Notes under the pieces: model-generated
What the model was told of the DNA's origin: nothing
Databases searched by the model: none
The model's input: the letters and a program-made list of their open reading frames with translations, nothing else
Made by a program: the position numbers and the translations under genes
Shown: positions 24,654-33,601 of the stretch, in pieces
Position numbering within the stretch: position 1 is the stretch's first letter
Layout of the letters: every line of letters begins with the position of its first letter
Assembly (NCBI RefSeq): GCF_024359545.1
Contig: NZ_JAKQZG010000019.1
Coordinates: 1-43,559 of the forward strand
Origin: Jiella marina
GTDB lineage: Bacteria > Pseudomonadota > Alphaproteobacteria > Rhizobiales > Rhizobiaceae
Length of the DNA stretch: 43,559 nt
Reading direction: 5' to 3'

Positions 24654-24842
24654 TCAGGCGGCCTGCGCCGACAGCCGCAGGACCTCGGCCCGGTCGCCCG
24701 CCGCGACCTCGGTGTCGAGGTACGCCATGGCGGCAGCCGCGCCACGCTCGGCAAGCCGGATCCTGTAGATGACCGACTGGAAGGACTTCCTGTCTTCGAA
24801 GTCGAGCGCGGCGATGGTTTCGGCGGCGGAACGGTACGTCAT
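24654..24842 (-). CDS. Small hypothetical protein
   Basis: 62 residues starting MTYRSAAETIAALDFEDRKS, mostly helical. The ATG at 24842 has GGGAGAG 4-5 bases upstream, so translation is credible; the open frame extends 7 codons further without such a site. Part of the small-gene array with matching ribosome sites. No family recognised. Confidence 0.5.
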   Translation of the reverse strand: MTYRSAAETIAALDFEDRKSFQSVIYRIRLAERGAAAAMAYLDTEVAAGDRAEVLRLSAQAA

Positions 24843-24859
24843 GGTCTCTCCCTCGCTTC

Positions 24860-25024
24860 TCAAGCTGCGCGCCGGATTCTGCGGACGTCGTAGCGGAGCT
24901 CGCCCACTTTCTCCTCGAGCGTCTCGAGGTGCGCCTCCAATGCGAGCATGTATGCGGCGACGGCCGGGGTGCAGCCGAGGCCGTTTGCCCTTCGGACGGC
25001 GATGTCATGCGTATGGTCGGTCAT
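24860..25024 (-). CDS. Very small hypothetical coiled-coil protein
   Basis: 54 residues starting MTDHTHDIAVRRANGLGCTP and ending in a likely coiled coil (LALEAHLETLEEKVGELRYD). GGGAGAG precedes the ATG at 25024 by about 6 bases, nearly the same ribosome site as in the next gene, 17 bases downstream. Its size keeps it below common gene-calling cut-offs. No family recognised. Confidence 0.5.
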   Translation of the reverse strand: MTDHTHDIAVRRANGLGCTPAVAAYMLALEAHLETLEEKVGELRYDVRRIRRAA

Positions 25025-25126
25025 TGTCTCTCTCCCTCGTTGCGGACCCGGTCCCCCGCGTGCCCCAAGAGAAGCGTTGGGCGCCGGCGGGATGGCGTCA
25101 GATTCGAGGGGGATCGGCGGCAGAGA

Positions 25127-25530
25127 TCAGGCTGCCTCTCCCGGCGACGCGTACCCACGGCCATAGCGATCGAGGAAGACGTTCGGCTGCTGCATCGCGC
25201 GGCACCAGCAACGCCACAGGAAGCCCCCTGCGTCCTCGCCGTGCTGGCCGAAGCGGAGTTCCTCCCGGAAGCGGCGTCGATGGGCGGCCGAAAGGCGACG
25301 TCGAGAGCACGGTTGATGGCGGCCTCCGCCGCCGGGCCGTCGTCCGGTCGCGGCCATTCGTGGATCGGGCCAAAGCCGATCTCAAGCAGGGCGTAGAGGT
25401 GGTCGGAGTTGGGGTCGTCGATGGTGTCCTCCTGGTGTTGGTGGACCAGCACGGGGCGCCGAGGCGCGGGCGCGAAACCGCCGGCGGAGGGCGGGATGGC
25501 GACCTCGAATCTTGCGGGATGGGCCGTCAC
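25127..25530 (-). pseudogene. Hypothetical gene with apparent frameshift
   Basis: The N-terminal part (from 25530) reads MTAHPARFEVAIPPSAGGFA and then DDPNSDHLYALLEIGFGPIH, with EWPRPDDGPAAEAAINRALD. Near 25275-25290 protein-like sequence moves to another frame: FREELRFGQHGEDAGGFLWR, then AMQQPNVFLDRYGRGY, ending at 25127. Each half looks natural only in its own frame, so either a single-base frameshift has broken one gene of about 135 codons or there is a sequencing error. The family is unknown. Confidence 0.45.
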
Positions 25531-25762
25531 GGTGAACGCGGCCGCCGAGGTCTACCAGTTCGGCCCCCTCTGCGAGGGGAATCGTGGGCCCCACCCCACC
25601 GGGCGCCGACCGGCAGGGGCGCTAACCCGTAGGCCTTCACTCCCCGGGTGGCGACACTTCGGCGGAGCGAAATCACGGCGGGCACCGCGACGCGCGGGGT
25701 GCCTGATCGCAACAGGCGTGACCTGACCGGTCACGCGCCTCGACCCACAAAAGGGGAAGCAG

Positions 25763-25891
25763 ATGAACAAGACCTTCGCGAGGGCGCTGGGCATTGGACG
25801 ACTGTCCGTGGTCCGCTTGAAGATCGTGGCAGTGAACCCGAAGCGGCAGCAGGCCCCGCAACTTGGAATCAGGCCCAGCGGGGGCTCGTAA
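25763..25891 (+). CDS. Possible small basic peptide
   Basis: 42 residues (MNKTFARALGIGRLSVVRLK, then IVAVNPKRQQAPQ), strongly basic. AAGGGGAAGC lies before the ATG at 25763. It stands alone on the plus strand between the small-gene array and the tRNA, after 230 bases of GC-rich sequence with no recognised gene. It may be real or chance. Confidence 0.3.
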   Translation: MNKTFARALGIGRLSVVRLKIVAVNPKRQQAPQLGIRPSGGS

Positions 25892-25989
25892 ACTATTTTG
25901 GCTGTGACCTGTACGTGACCTGAGAAGCCATCGCGCTGACCGCAAGGTCACACCTGCGGCCCCCAAGTGCCTGCTATATCAAGAAAATT

Positions 25990-26065
<76 letters not shown>

Positions 26066-26305
26066 GTTCGCTGCGTGTCGCGAATGGCGGCTATATAAAG
26101 GGGCGGTTTGCGCCTGTCCACCCTGGAAACCGGGCGAGGGGTCAGGTTACGCAGAATTTTTTCGGCCCGTTTCGCTCTGCGGCGCCGCCCAGACGGGCGT
26201 GGGCGCGATGGACGGCCGGACAAGCGTTCACGTGGGAACGCGCCCGAGCGCAGGCGTTCTCGACGGACCGGCTCCTGCGAATCGATCAGAGGTCGGCAGA
26301 TGTCC

Positions 26306-26746
26306 TCAGCTGCGCCGGTTCCAGGCGAAGCGGGCGGTCACTGCGACCGGCAGGGTCTCCGGCTGGATGCGGCGTATACCAGGGCGAAGCGCCTGTGGAG
26401 TCGAGGCGCCCTCGCCTGCGGAATCGCCCTGCCGTGCTGCGGCCTCCGCCGCCGACATGGGCTCTTCGGTCAGGTCGATGAACCGGATCCCCGCAAACAT
26501 CGTCCGACGATAGACGAGCCGCGCGAGGCGCGTGTTTTGCTCCTCGCCGATCTTGATGCGGAATTCCTTCGGCAAATGAACGCTGTCGTCGAGGGTCAGC
26601 AATGCGCCCGTCGCGGAGATGTTGCGGACGATGCAGTCATAGGTGGAATAGCCATTGTTGAAGATCACCTTGGCGCGCTTCAACACACGGGTGCGCGGGG
26701 CGACCCGACGCTCGCCGCCATCCTGTTCGGGCACTGTCGATGTCAT
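26306..26746 (-). CDS. PilZ-domain protein
   Basis: 146 residues. The PilZ domain (about 10-100) carries the basic motif region ERRVAPRTRVLKRAKVIF and the second motif IVRNISATGALLTL, which together bind cyclic di-GMP in active members. YRRTMFAGIRFID ends the barrel. A tail of about 45 residues is disordered-looking. The ATG at 26746 has AAGGGA about 8 bases upstream; the open frame runs much further but without support. Stand-alone PilZ proteins regulate motility or polysaccharide in response to cyclic di-GMP. Confidence 0.85.
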   Translation of the reverse strand: MTSTVPEQDGGERRVAPRTRVLKRAKVIFNNGYSTYDCIVRNISATGALLTLDDSVHLPKEFRIKIGEEQNTRLARLVYRRTMFAGIRFIDLTEEPMSAAEAAARQGDSAGEGASTPQALRPGIRRIQPETLPVAVTARFAWNRRS

Positions 26747-27107
26747 CTTCGGTCCCTTCGACGCAAAGCCTCCTCCAAAGGCGAGTATCCGGGCCGAGCC
26801 GTTGAAATTCGATGAACGGGATCGAGCGAACGTTACGGAAGGCGGCTTTGTCCTGGGAGATCGGAACGCACTCGCCGGCACACCGCCCCGAACGAAGACC
26901 TCGCTGAACGCCATCGGCCCGGAAACCGATCTCGATTTCCGGGCCGATGCGATGATGTTGTCCGGCGGCCGGGCTCCGCAGCTTCTCCATGCTCCTCGTC
27001 GGCGGGGCTCGCCTCGAGCCCCCACCCGCCCGCGGCGGCAAAGCCGCGAAGACGAGCAAAGCGAGACGAAGGCGCGGATCGGGCGGAAGGCGCCCGGTCC
27101 GGGGAGA

Positions 27108-28876
<1,769 letters not shown>

Positions 28877-28895
28877 TCGTCTCGCCGGGTTAATC

Positions 28896-28914
28896 GTACC
28901 GTACGTTACGGTAC
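28896..28914. promoter_or_regulatory. Perfect palindrome, probable TetR operator
   Basis: GTACCGTA (28896-28903), CGT spacer, TACGGTAC (28907-28914). It lies 20 bases upstream of the tetR start, where it would overlap the promoter. Such symmetrical sites next to tetR genes are usually bound by the TetR protein itself. Confidence 0.75.
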
Positions 28915-29447
28915 AGCTCTCTAGCGGCTCGCCGCCACCGTTTCAAGTGCCTCGCTGGTCCGCCAGCTGGAGAAACTCGGACGCCCCTTCTCCGGTCCGG
29001 TTTTGATCCTGATAGACACGCGCGCCGCACCGATGCGGTTGGCGGCGGCTTTTGGCACAGCGGAAGGATGCTCCCTCTTTCCTTGGAGCTCCGAGCCCGC
29101 TTTTCCGTCCGATGCTCGAGCGGCCGCTTCAAGGCTCTTTCGACCCGGCAGGTAATTGGTCACGACTGGACTTTGCCCGGAACAGAAGGTCGCACAGGAC
29201 TGTTGCACAACCCTCAGGACTGACGTCGCGCAGTGGCGGCGAAAGCGATCGAAGGGGCCGAGGGCGGGCTTAGCGCCAAACCTTTAGACCCCGTCGGATC
29301 GACACGGTGAGGCGGATACGAAAACCGCCATTCCAGCGCAAAGACCACAACCGCTCGCCACGCCAATCAAGCGCGTTCTGCCGCACCTTTGCATGAATGC
29401 GGAAATATGCGGGCGCATCAAGCCCGTTCCCCCAACAGGAGCATGTG
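28915..29447. other. Gene-free stretch of about 530 bases
   Basis: Between the tetR operator and the micro-ORF at 29448. Open frames here lack ribosome sites and look random. No RNA gene or repeat recognised. It must contain the promoter for the plus-strand envelope operon. Confidence 0.4.
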
Positions 29448-29522
29448 ATGAACAGCATCATCTATCTCATCGGACTGATCGTGGTCGTGCTTGTGATCCT
29501 GTCGCTCCTTGGACTGGCATAG
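29448..29522 (+). CDS. 24-residue membrane micro-protein
   Basis: MNSIIYLIGLIVVVLVILSL then LGLA: a single transmembrane helix and nothing else. AGGAG lies 7 bases before the ATG. It is followed after 11 bases by the next gene. Similar tiny hydrophobic frames occur ahead of stress-envelope genes in rhizobia. It is shorter than usual annotation limits. Confidence 0.65.
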   Translation: MNSIIYLIGLIVVVLVILSLLGLA

Positions 29523-29533
29523 GGAGAGAATCC

Positions 29534-30283
29534 ATGTCCGACACCTCGAACACCCCCGGCTCATCCGGGCCCGACCATGATCGGCTCAAGAGCCGGATGG
29601 ACGAAGAAGCCCGCGCCGCGCGTCACGAAGGCGAGCACGCGCGCGAGCACGCCAAGGCCGACGCCCGAGCCTTCGCAGACCAGGCCAAGGATCGTGCCTA
29701 TCAGGGCGCCGATCAGGCCAAACAGACGGTCTCTTCCGATCTCGAAGATTTTGCAGCGGCCGTGCGCAAGGCCTCGGACGAACTTGGAGAGCGCGACCAG
29801 TCCATGGCGTCCCAGCTCGTGCGCGAGGTCGCAGGTGGGCTTGAGCACGCCTCACGCAATATCGGCGGGCGCGACGTCGGGGAACTGACCCGCTCGGTGG
29901 CCGCCTTCGGCCGCGAAAGACCCGTCGTCTTCATGGCGGGGATGGCGCTTGCCGGCCTCGCTCTGGGACGTTTCGTCCAGGCTTCGAGCGAAGACGATCG
30001 CGCGTCCGGGAGCAGCCACTCGACTGGTTCAAATTCCGGCAGGTCGCAAGACGAATGGCGTGACCCCGCACGGCCGTCCGGCCCACGTCCGGCACATGAG
30101 CCCGTTCCGGCAAGCGTAAGCGGGGCCCCGCCGACCACTACGTCGGCAAGCGGTGTCGCTTCCGTGTCCGGTGGAGCCACGTCGACAACCGACTCGCATG
30201 CCCGCTCCACGCTGGCGTCTCCGCAATCCCCGGCACGTTCCCGCCCCAGTGATATCACCAATGGAGACCAGAATGAGCGCTGA
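29534..30283 (+). CDS. Alanine-rich envelope/stress protein of unknown function
   Basis: 249 residues. The first half is a long amphipathic, charged helix (EARAARHEGEHAREHAKADA, DQAKDRAYQGADQAKQTVSS). A single hydrophobic segment (PVVFMAGMALAGLALGRFV) and a disordered Ser/Pro/Thr-rich tail follow. The layout resembles rhizobial nutrient-deprivation-induced proteins. The ATG at 29534 has GGAGAG upstream. It overlaps the holin-X gene by 11 bases and belongs to a four-gene operon. Confidence 0.75.
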   Translation: MSDTSNTPGSSGPDHDRLKSRMDEEARAARHEGEHAREHAKADARAFADQAKDRAYQGADQAKQTVSSDLEDFAAAVRKASDELGERDQSMASQLVREVAGGLEHASRNIGGRDVGELTRSVAAFGRERPVVFMAGMALAGLALGRFVQASSEDDRASGSSHSTGSNSGRSQDEWRDPARPSGPRPAHEPVPASVSGAPPTTTSASGVASVSGGATSTTDSHARSTLASPQSPARSRPSDITNGDQNER

Positions 30284-30668
30284 TCCGAACTCCGGACGAT
30301 CCCTGCCGGATCTCGTCCTCAACGCCCTGCGAGAGACGAGCGAACTCGTCCAGACCGAAATACGGATGATCCGCACGGAAATGTCCGACAAGGTGGCGCA
30401 GGTCGAAGCGGGCGCAGGTTCTCTCGCCGCCGGTGCGATCTGTCTTCTGGTCGCGCTTTTCGTTCTCGCCCAGGCGCTGATCGTGGCGCTGGGCGATGTC
30501 ATCGGTAATGCCTGGGCCGCCCTTCTCGTCGGCGTCGTCATCGCGGTAATCGGTGCGGCACTCCTCTACAAGGGCAAGAAGAACCTCGAGCCCAGTAGCC
30601 TCACGCCGAACCGCACGGCCCGCCAGTTCGGCAAGGATACGGAATTCGTCAAGGAGCAGGCCCGATGA
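30273..30668 (+). CDS. Holin-X-type (PF07332) membrane protein
   Basis: 131 residues. An amphipathic N-terminal helix (LPDLVLNALRETSELVQTEI) is followed by two membrane helices (GAICLLVALFVLAQALIVAL and AWAALLVGVVIAVIGAALLY). This is the pattern of the putative actinobacterial holin-X/DUF1469 family, which despite its name is mostly chromosomal and not phage lysis-related. The ATG at 30273 has GGAGA 6 bases upstream. The stop overlaps the next start as ATGA. Confidence 0.82.
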   Translation: MSADPNSGRSLPDLVLNALRETSELVQTEIRMIRTEMSDKVAQVEAGAGSLAAGAICLLVALFVLAQALIVALGDVIGNAWAALLVGVVIAVIGAALLYKGKKNLEPSSLTPNRTARQFGKDTEFVKEQAR

Positions 30669-31597
30669 GCAAGGAAACCGACCGTCTGGAGCAGGAAGCC
30701 GAGGCTCATCGCTCCAACCTCGACTCGACGCTCGACGCCATTCGCGGAAAGCTGTCGCTTGGCCAGCTCGTGGACGAAGCAAGCCATCTTTTCCAGCAGG
30801 GTCATGGCGCAGAAGCCACACGCAATCTCGGCCGGCAGGTCAGGGACAATCCGCTGGCTCTGGGCATGATCGGTGCTGGGTTTGCCTGGCTGTTCATGGG
30901 AGGCGGCGCGCGCGCCCGCGGCTCCGAAACGGTGGATCGTTTCGAGCGCTGGCGCGAAGATCGCCACTATGACCGGTTCGATGAGGCATTCCCGCCGGAA
31001 GAACGAGCCGAGAGCCACGGGAGTCACACGGGCGACAGGCTCGGTTCGGCGGCCGGCTCGGTTTCCGAAACCGCCGCTTCCGCGAAAAGCTCGGCTGCCC
31101 GTGCCGGCGCTTCGGCGGGTCATGCCGCAAGCTCGGCTGGCCACTCTGTCCGGCAGGGCGCGCATGACGCCCGCGACGCGGCCGGGCGCGGCGCCAGTTC
31201 GGCCTATCGTGGCGCCCGATATTCCGAAGAACGCCTGGCCGATGGCGGCCGTCGAGCCGCGGCCTTCCTGAGAGACGAGCCGTTCGTCGCCGGCGCGCTG
31301 GCGCTAGGGGTCGGACTGGCGATCGCCTCTGCAATGCCGCGCACCCGGCAGGAGGACGCGTGGTTCGGCGATGCGAGCGACCAGGCCCGTGAGCGCGCCA
31401 AGGCCGAGGGGCACCATGCGATGGAGAAGGCGGAAACCGTTGCTCGCAGAAGCTACGATGCCGCCTCACAGGAAGCCGAACACCAGAATCTCAAGCCTGC
31501 TTCCTCCGGAGAGAGCAAGCCACTGGCCGAACGCGCGGCGGCCGTTGGACGGGCAGCCGAGGAAGCCGGCCGCGACGAAGCAAAGAAGCAAAGCTGA
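30665..31597 (+). CDS. DUF3618-domain envelope protein
   Basis: 310 residues. The N-terminus (LEQEAEAHRSNLDSTLDAIR, then GKLSLGQLVDEA) is the DUF3618 motif. Two hydrophobic segments (NPLALGMIGAGFAWLFMGGG and PFVAGALALGVGLAIASAM) flank a long Ala/Ser/Gly-rich region, and a charged helical tail ends the protein. DUF3618 and holin-X genes travel together in many Hyphomicrobiales. The function is not established; a role in envelope stability under stress is plausible. It overlaps the gene before it as ATGA. Confidence 0.82.
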   Translation: MSKETDRLEQEAEAHRSNLDSTLDAIRGKLSLGQLVDEASHLFQQGHGAEATRNLGRQVRDNPLALGMIGAGFAWLFMGGGARARGSETVDRFERWREDRHYDRFDEAFPPEERAESHGSHTGDRLGSAAGSVSETAASAKSSAARAGASAGHAASSAGHSVRQGAHDARDAAGRGASSAYRGARYSEERLADGGRRAAAFLRDEPFVAGALALGVGLAIASAMPRTRQEDAWFGDASDQARERAKAEGHHAMEKAETVARRSYDAASQEAEHQNLKPASSGESKPLAERAAAVGRAAEEAGRDEAKKQS

Positions 31598-31607
31598 GGC
31601 CCATCTT

Positions 31608-31631
31608 GCGGCCGGGCCTCATGGCCTGGCC
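31608..31631. terminator. Hairpin after the DUF3618 gene
   Basis: GCGGCCGGGCC and GGCCTGGCCGC pair with one mismatch around a short loop, about 12 bases after the operon's last stop. A weak pyrimidine run follows. Probable end of the envelope operon. Confidence 0.5.
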
Positions 31632-31787
31632 GCCTCCTGGCTTTAAAAGCACGAGCCATCGGTAGCGGATCTCGTGATCCCGCGGCCGGTGGCTTTTCTT
31701 CGTCGTGTCCTGCGGGCGGGGCTGCGATCCTCCCGGCCGACGACGCAGTTGGCAAGTCGAACCGGGTCCCTCAGACGGTGCAGATCC

Positions 31788-32390
31788 CTAAGCTTGGCCG
31801 CCATTTCGGAAATGGCGCTTGGCATAGGGCCAGAGGATGAGAACAAACAGGATGTTCAGCGGGATCAGGGCGAAGACCTTGAAGTCGACCCAGAGTTCCG
31901 TCGACTGGGTGCGCCAGATGGCCTCGTTGAGCCCGGCCAGGAACAGGAGATAGAGGGCGAGCATCCAGCTCAGACCCCGCCAACCGGCATCGTCGAGTTC
32001 CAGCGCGCCCTTCATCACATAGGCCAGAAGCGGACGTCCCACGAGGACAGACGTCAGGATCACCAGCCCATAAAGGCCGTTGATGATCGTCGGGCGGACC
32101 ATGATGAAGGTCTCGTCCTCCAGCACGAGCGTCAGTCCGCCGGTCGCAAGGGCGATGGCGCAGCTGAAGGCGGGGAGAACGGGAAAACGGCCGTCCAGAA
32201 ACCAGGAAAGGCCGGTGACGGCCACCACTGCGGCGATGAAGATCGCGGTCGCCGTCATGAAGTCGTAGTACTTGTAGCCTATGAAGAACAGGAGCAGCGG
32301 CGCGGCCTCGAAGCCGATGCGCCGAAAGATCGGCCCCACGGGCGGATGGCTTTTTTCACCGCCCGGGCCTTCCGCCAGCGTCTCACTCAT
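31788..32390 (-). CDS. yciB: Inner-membrane protein YciB / septation protein A
   Basis: 200 residues, five or six membrane helices. Diagnostic stretches are FEAAPLLLFFIGYKYYDFMT, AIALATGGLTLVLEDETFIM and VRPTIINGLYGLVILTSVLV, with WVDFKVFALIPLNILFVL near the end. This matches YciB/IspZ, which affects intracellular septation and envelope synthesis. No clear start ambiguity; M1 gives a soluble N-tail of about 25 residues typical for alphaproteobacteria. Confidence 0.92.
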   Translation of the reverse strand: MSETLAEGPGGEKSHPPVGPIFRRIGFEAAPLLLFFIGYKYYDFMTATAIFIAAVVAVTGLSWFLDGRFPVLPAFSCAIALATGGLTLVLEDETFIMVRPTIINGLYGLVILTSVLVGRPLLAYVMKGALELDDAGWRGLSWMLALYLLFLAGLNEAIWRTQSTELWVDFKVFALIPLNILFVLILWPYAKRHFRNGGQA

Positions 32391-32576
32391 GCGTCCGTCC
32401 GGTCGCGACCGCCTACCACCATTGCGCTACTCTGCTACGCCCGCCCAGTATTCCTGCGGTACCTCGCACGGGATGGCATATGGGGCGGTTCCTCGCGGAG
32501 GCGCGGCCTGAATTGCTGGCCGGCTGTCGACCATCCTTCGGCGGGCGACGATGTTCGGCGGAGGTGGCGAACGTCC

Positions 32577-33323
32577 CTATCCGGAGTGCCCACAGGCCCG
32601 CACGAAGCGACGGACGGTCTCGGCCATGCCGTATTCCAGTGCGTCGGCGGTCAGCCCATGGCCGATCGAGACTTCCGCGAGCTTCGGGATGCGGGCGACG
32701 AGGGGCGGAAGATTGGCCACCGTCAGGTCGTGGCCGGCATTGACGCCGAGACCGTTCGCGAAAGCGGCATCGGCGGTCTCGCCCAGCCTTGCGATCTCCG
32801 CCCTCGCCGCTTCGGGGTCCGAATGCGTCGCGCCATAGGGGCCGGTATAGAGTTCGACCCGGTCGCAACCCGTCGCGGCGGCCGCCTCCATCTGCGAGGG
32901 ATCGGCGTCGGCGAAGAGCGAAACACGCGCTCCCTGGCCCTTCAACTGAGCGACGATCGGCTTGAGATAGTCGGCCTGCGCCATGAAGTCCCAGCCATGA
33001 TCGGAGGTCGGCTGCGACGGGTCGTCCGGCACCAGGGTGATCTGTTCCGGCCGCGCCGCGCGGACGAGATCCAGGAACTCCTCGCTTGGATAGCCCTCGA
33101 TGTTGAACTCGGCTTCGGGAAATTCCTCGTCGATCAGACGGCGGATTTCCGGCAGGTCGGAGAAGCGGATATGCCGCTGGTCCGGGCGCGGATGGACGGT
33201 CAGGCCATGGGCGCCGGATCGAAGCGCGATGCGCCCGAGACCGGTGACGCTCGGCCACGGCAGATCACGCCGGTTTCGCAGCATGGCGATGGCGTTGAGA
33301 TTGACGGAGAGCTCGGGTCCCAT
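32577..33323 (-). CDS. pdxJ: Pyridoxine 5'-phosphate synthase
   Basis: 248 residues, a TIM barrel. Conserved blocks are [93 protein letters not shown] and [16 protein letters not shown]. The enzyme joins deoxyxylulose phosphate with aminoacetone phosphate to give pyridoxine 5'-phosphate. The length is normal. Stop and start flanks look regular, and a strong palindrome lies 40 bases upstream. Confidence 0.96.
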   Translation of the reverse strand: MGPELSVNLNAIAMLRNRRDLPWPSVTGLGRIALRSGAHGLTVHPRPDQRHIRFSDLPEIRRLIDEEFPEAEFNIEGYPSEEFLDLVRAARPEQITLVPDDPSQPTSDHGWDFMAQADYLKPIVAQLKGQGARVSLFADADPSQMEAAAATGCDRVELYTGPYGATHSDPEAARAEIARLGETADAAFANGLGVNAGHDLTVANLPPLVARIPKLAEVSIGHGLTADALEYGMAETVRRFVRACGHSG

Positions 33324-33362
33324 CCCACCCCTTTCATGCGCAGAGCTTCACCCCCAGGGTGT

Positions 33363-33390
33363 GGGACCGGACATCGCGATGTCCCCGTCC
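33363..33390. promoter_or_regulatory. Palindrome between pdxJ and the repeat-protein gene
   Basis: A perfect 16-base core GGACATCGCGATGTCC (33369-33384) lies inside a slightly longer interrupted palindrome with GGGAC/GTCCC outer arms. It sits in the 278-base gap between two divergent genes. It could be an operator or a transcript hairpin; no regulator is assigned. Confidence 0.45.
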
Positions 33391-33601
33391 CGCTCGCTGC
33401 AGCTGGTGACAAGCCTCGCCATGCGGAGGCATGCCTGCCCGATCCGCAGCCGAGTTTTTCGAAACGTCGGGATTATGAGTCACGCGATTTGTGCTTCCAG
33501 ACGTCGTGCAAAAAATCTTGCTTTGACGCCCTCGACGGTTGACAACGAGGCCGCTGCCGCTTCCTCTCAGGGCCTGCTTGATTTGCCGGGAGATTGTTTG
33601 C

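Noticed and set aside
25531-25762. GC-rich, possibly structured region as a riboswitch or small RNA
   Set aside because: Several short hairpins can be drawn, but no known riboswitch core or conserved loop was recognised, and the only downstream frame is a doubtful 42-codon one.
29401-29430. GGAA...CGTT promoter of the general stress sigma factor EcfG ahead of the envelope operon
   Set aside because: The spacing between the two elements is about 19 bases instead of 16-17 and the -35 lacks its final C, so the match is not good enough.
30273-30668. Holin-X gene as a sign of a prophage
   Set aside because: The domain name is historical; no phage structural, lysis or integrase genes are nearby and the gene lies in a chromosomal envelope operon.
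31674-33542. 622-codon plus-strand frame opposite yciB and pdxJ
   Set aside because: It is a high-GC mirror frame: the minus strand encodes two clear, conserved enzymes over the same bases, and the plus translation is Arg/Asp-rich without domains or a ribosome site.
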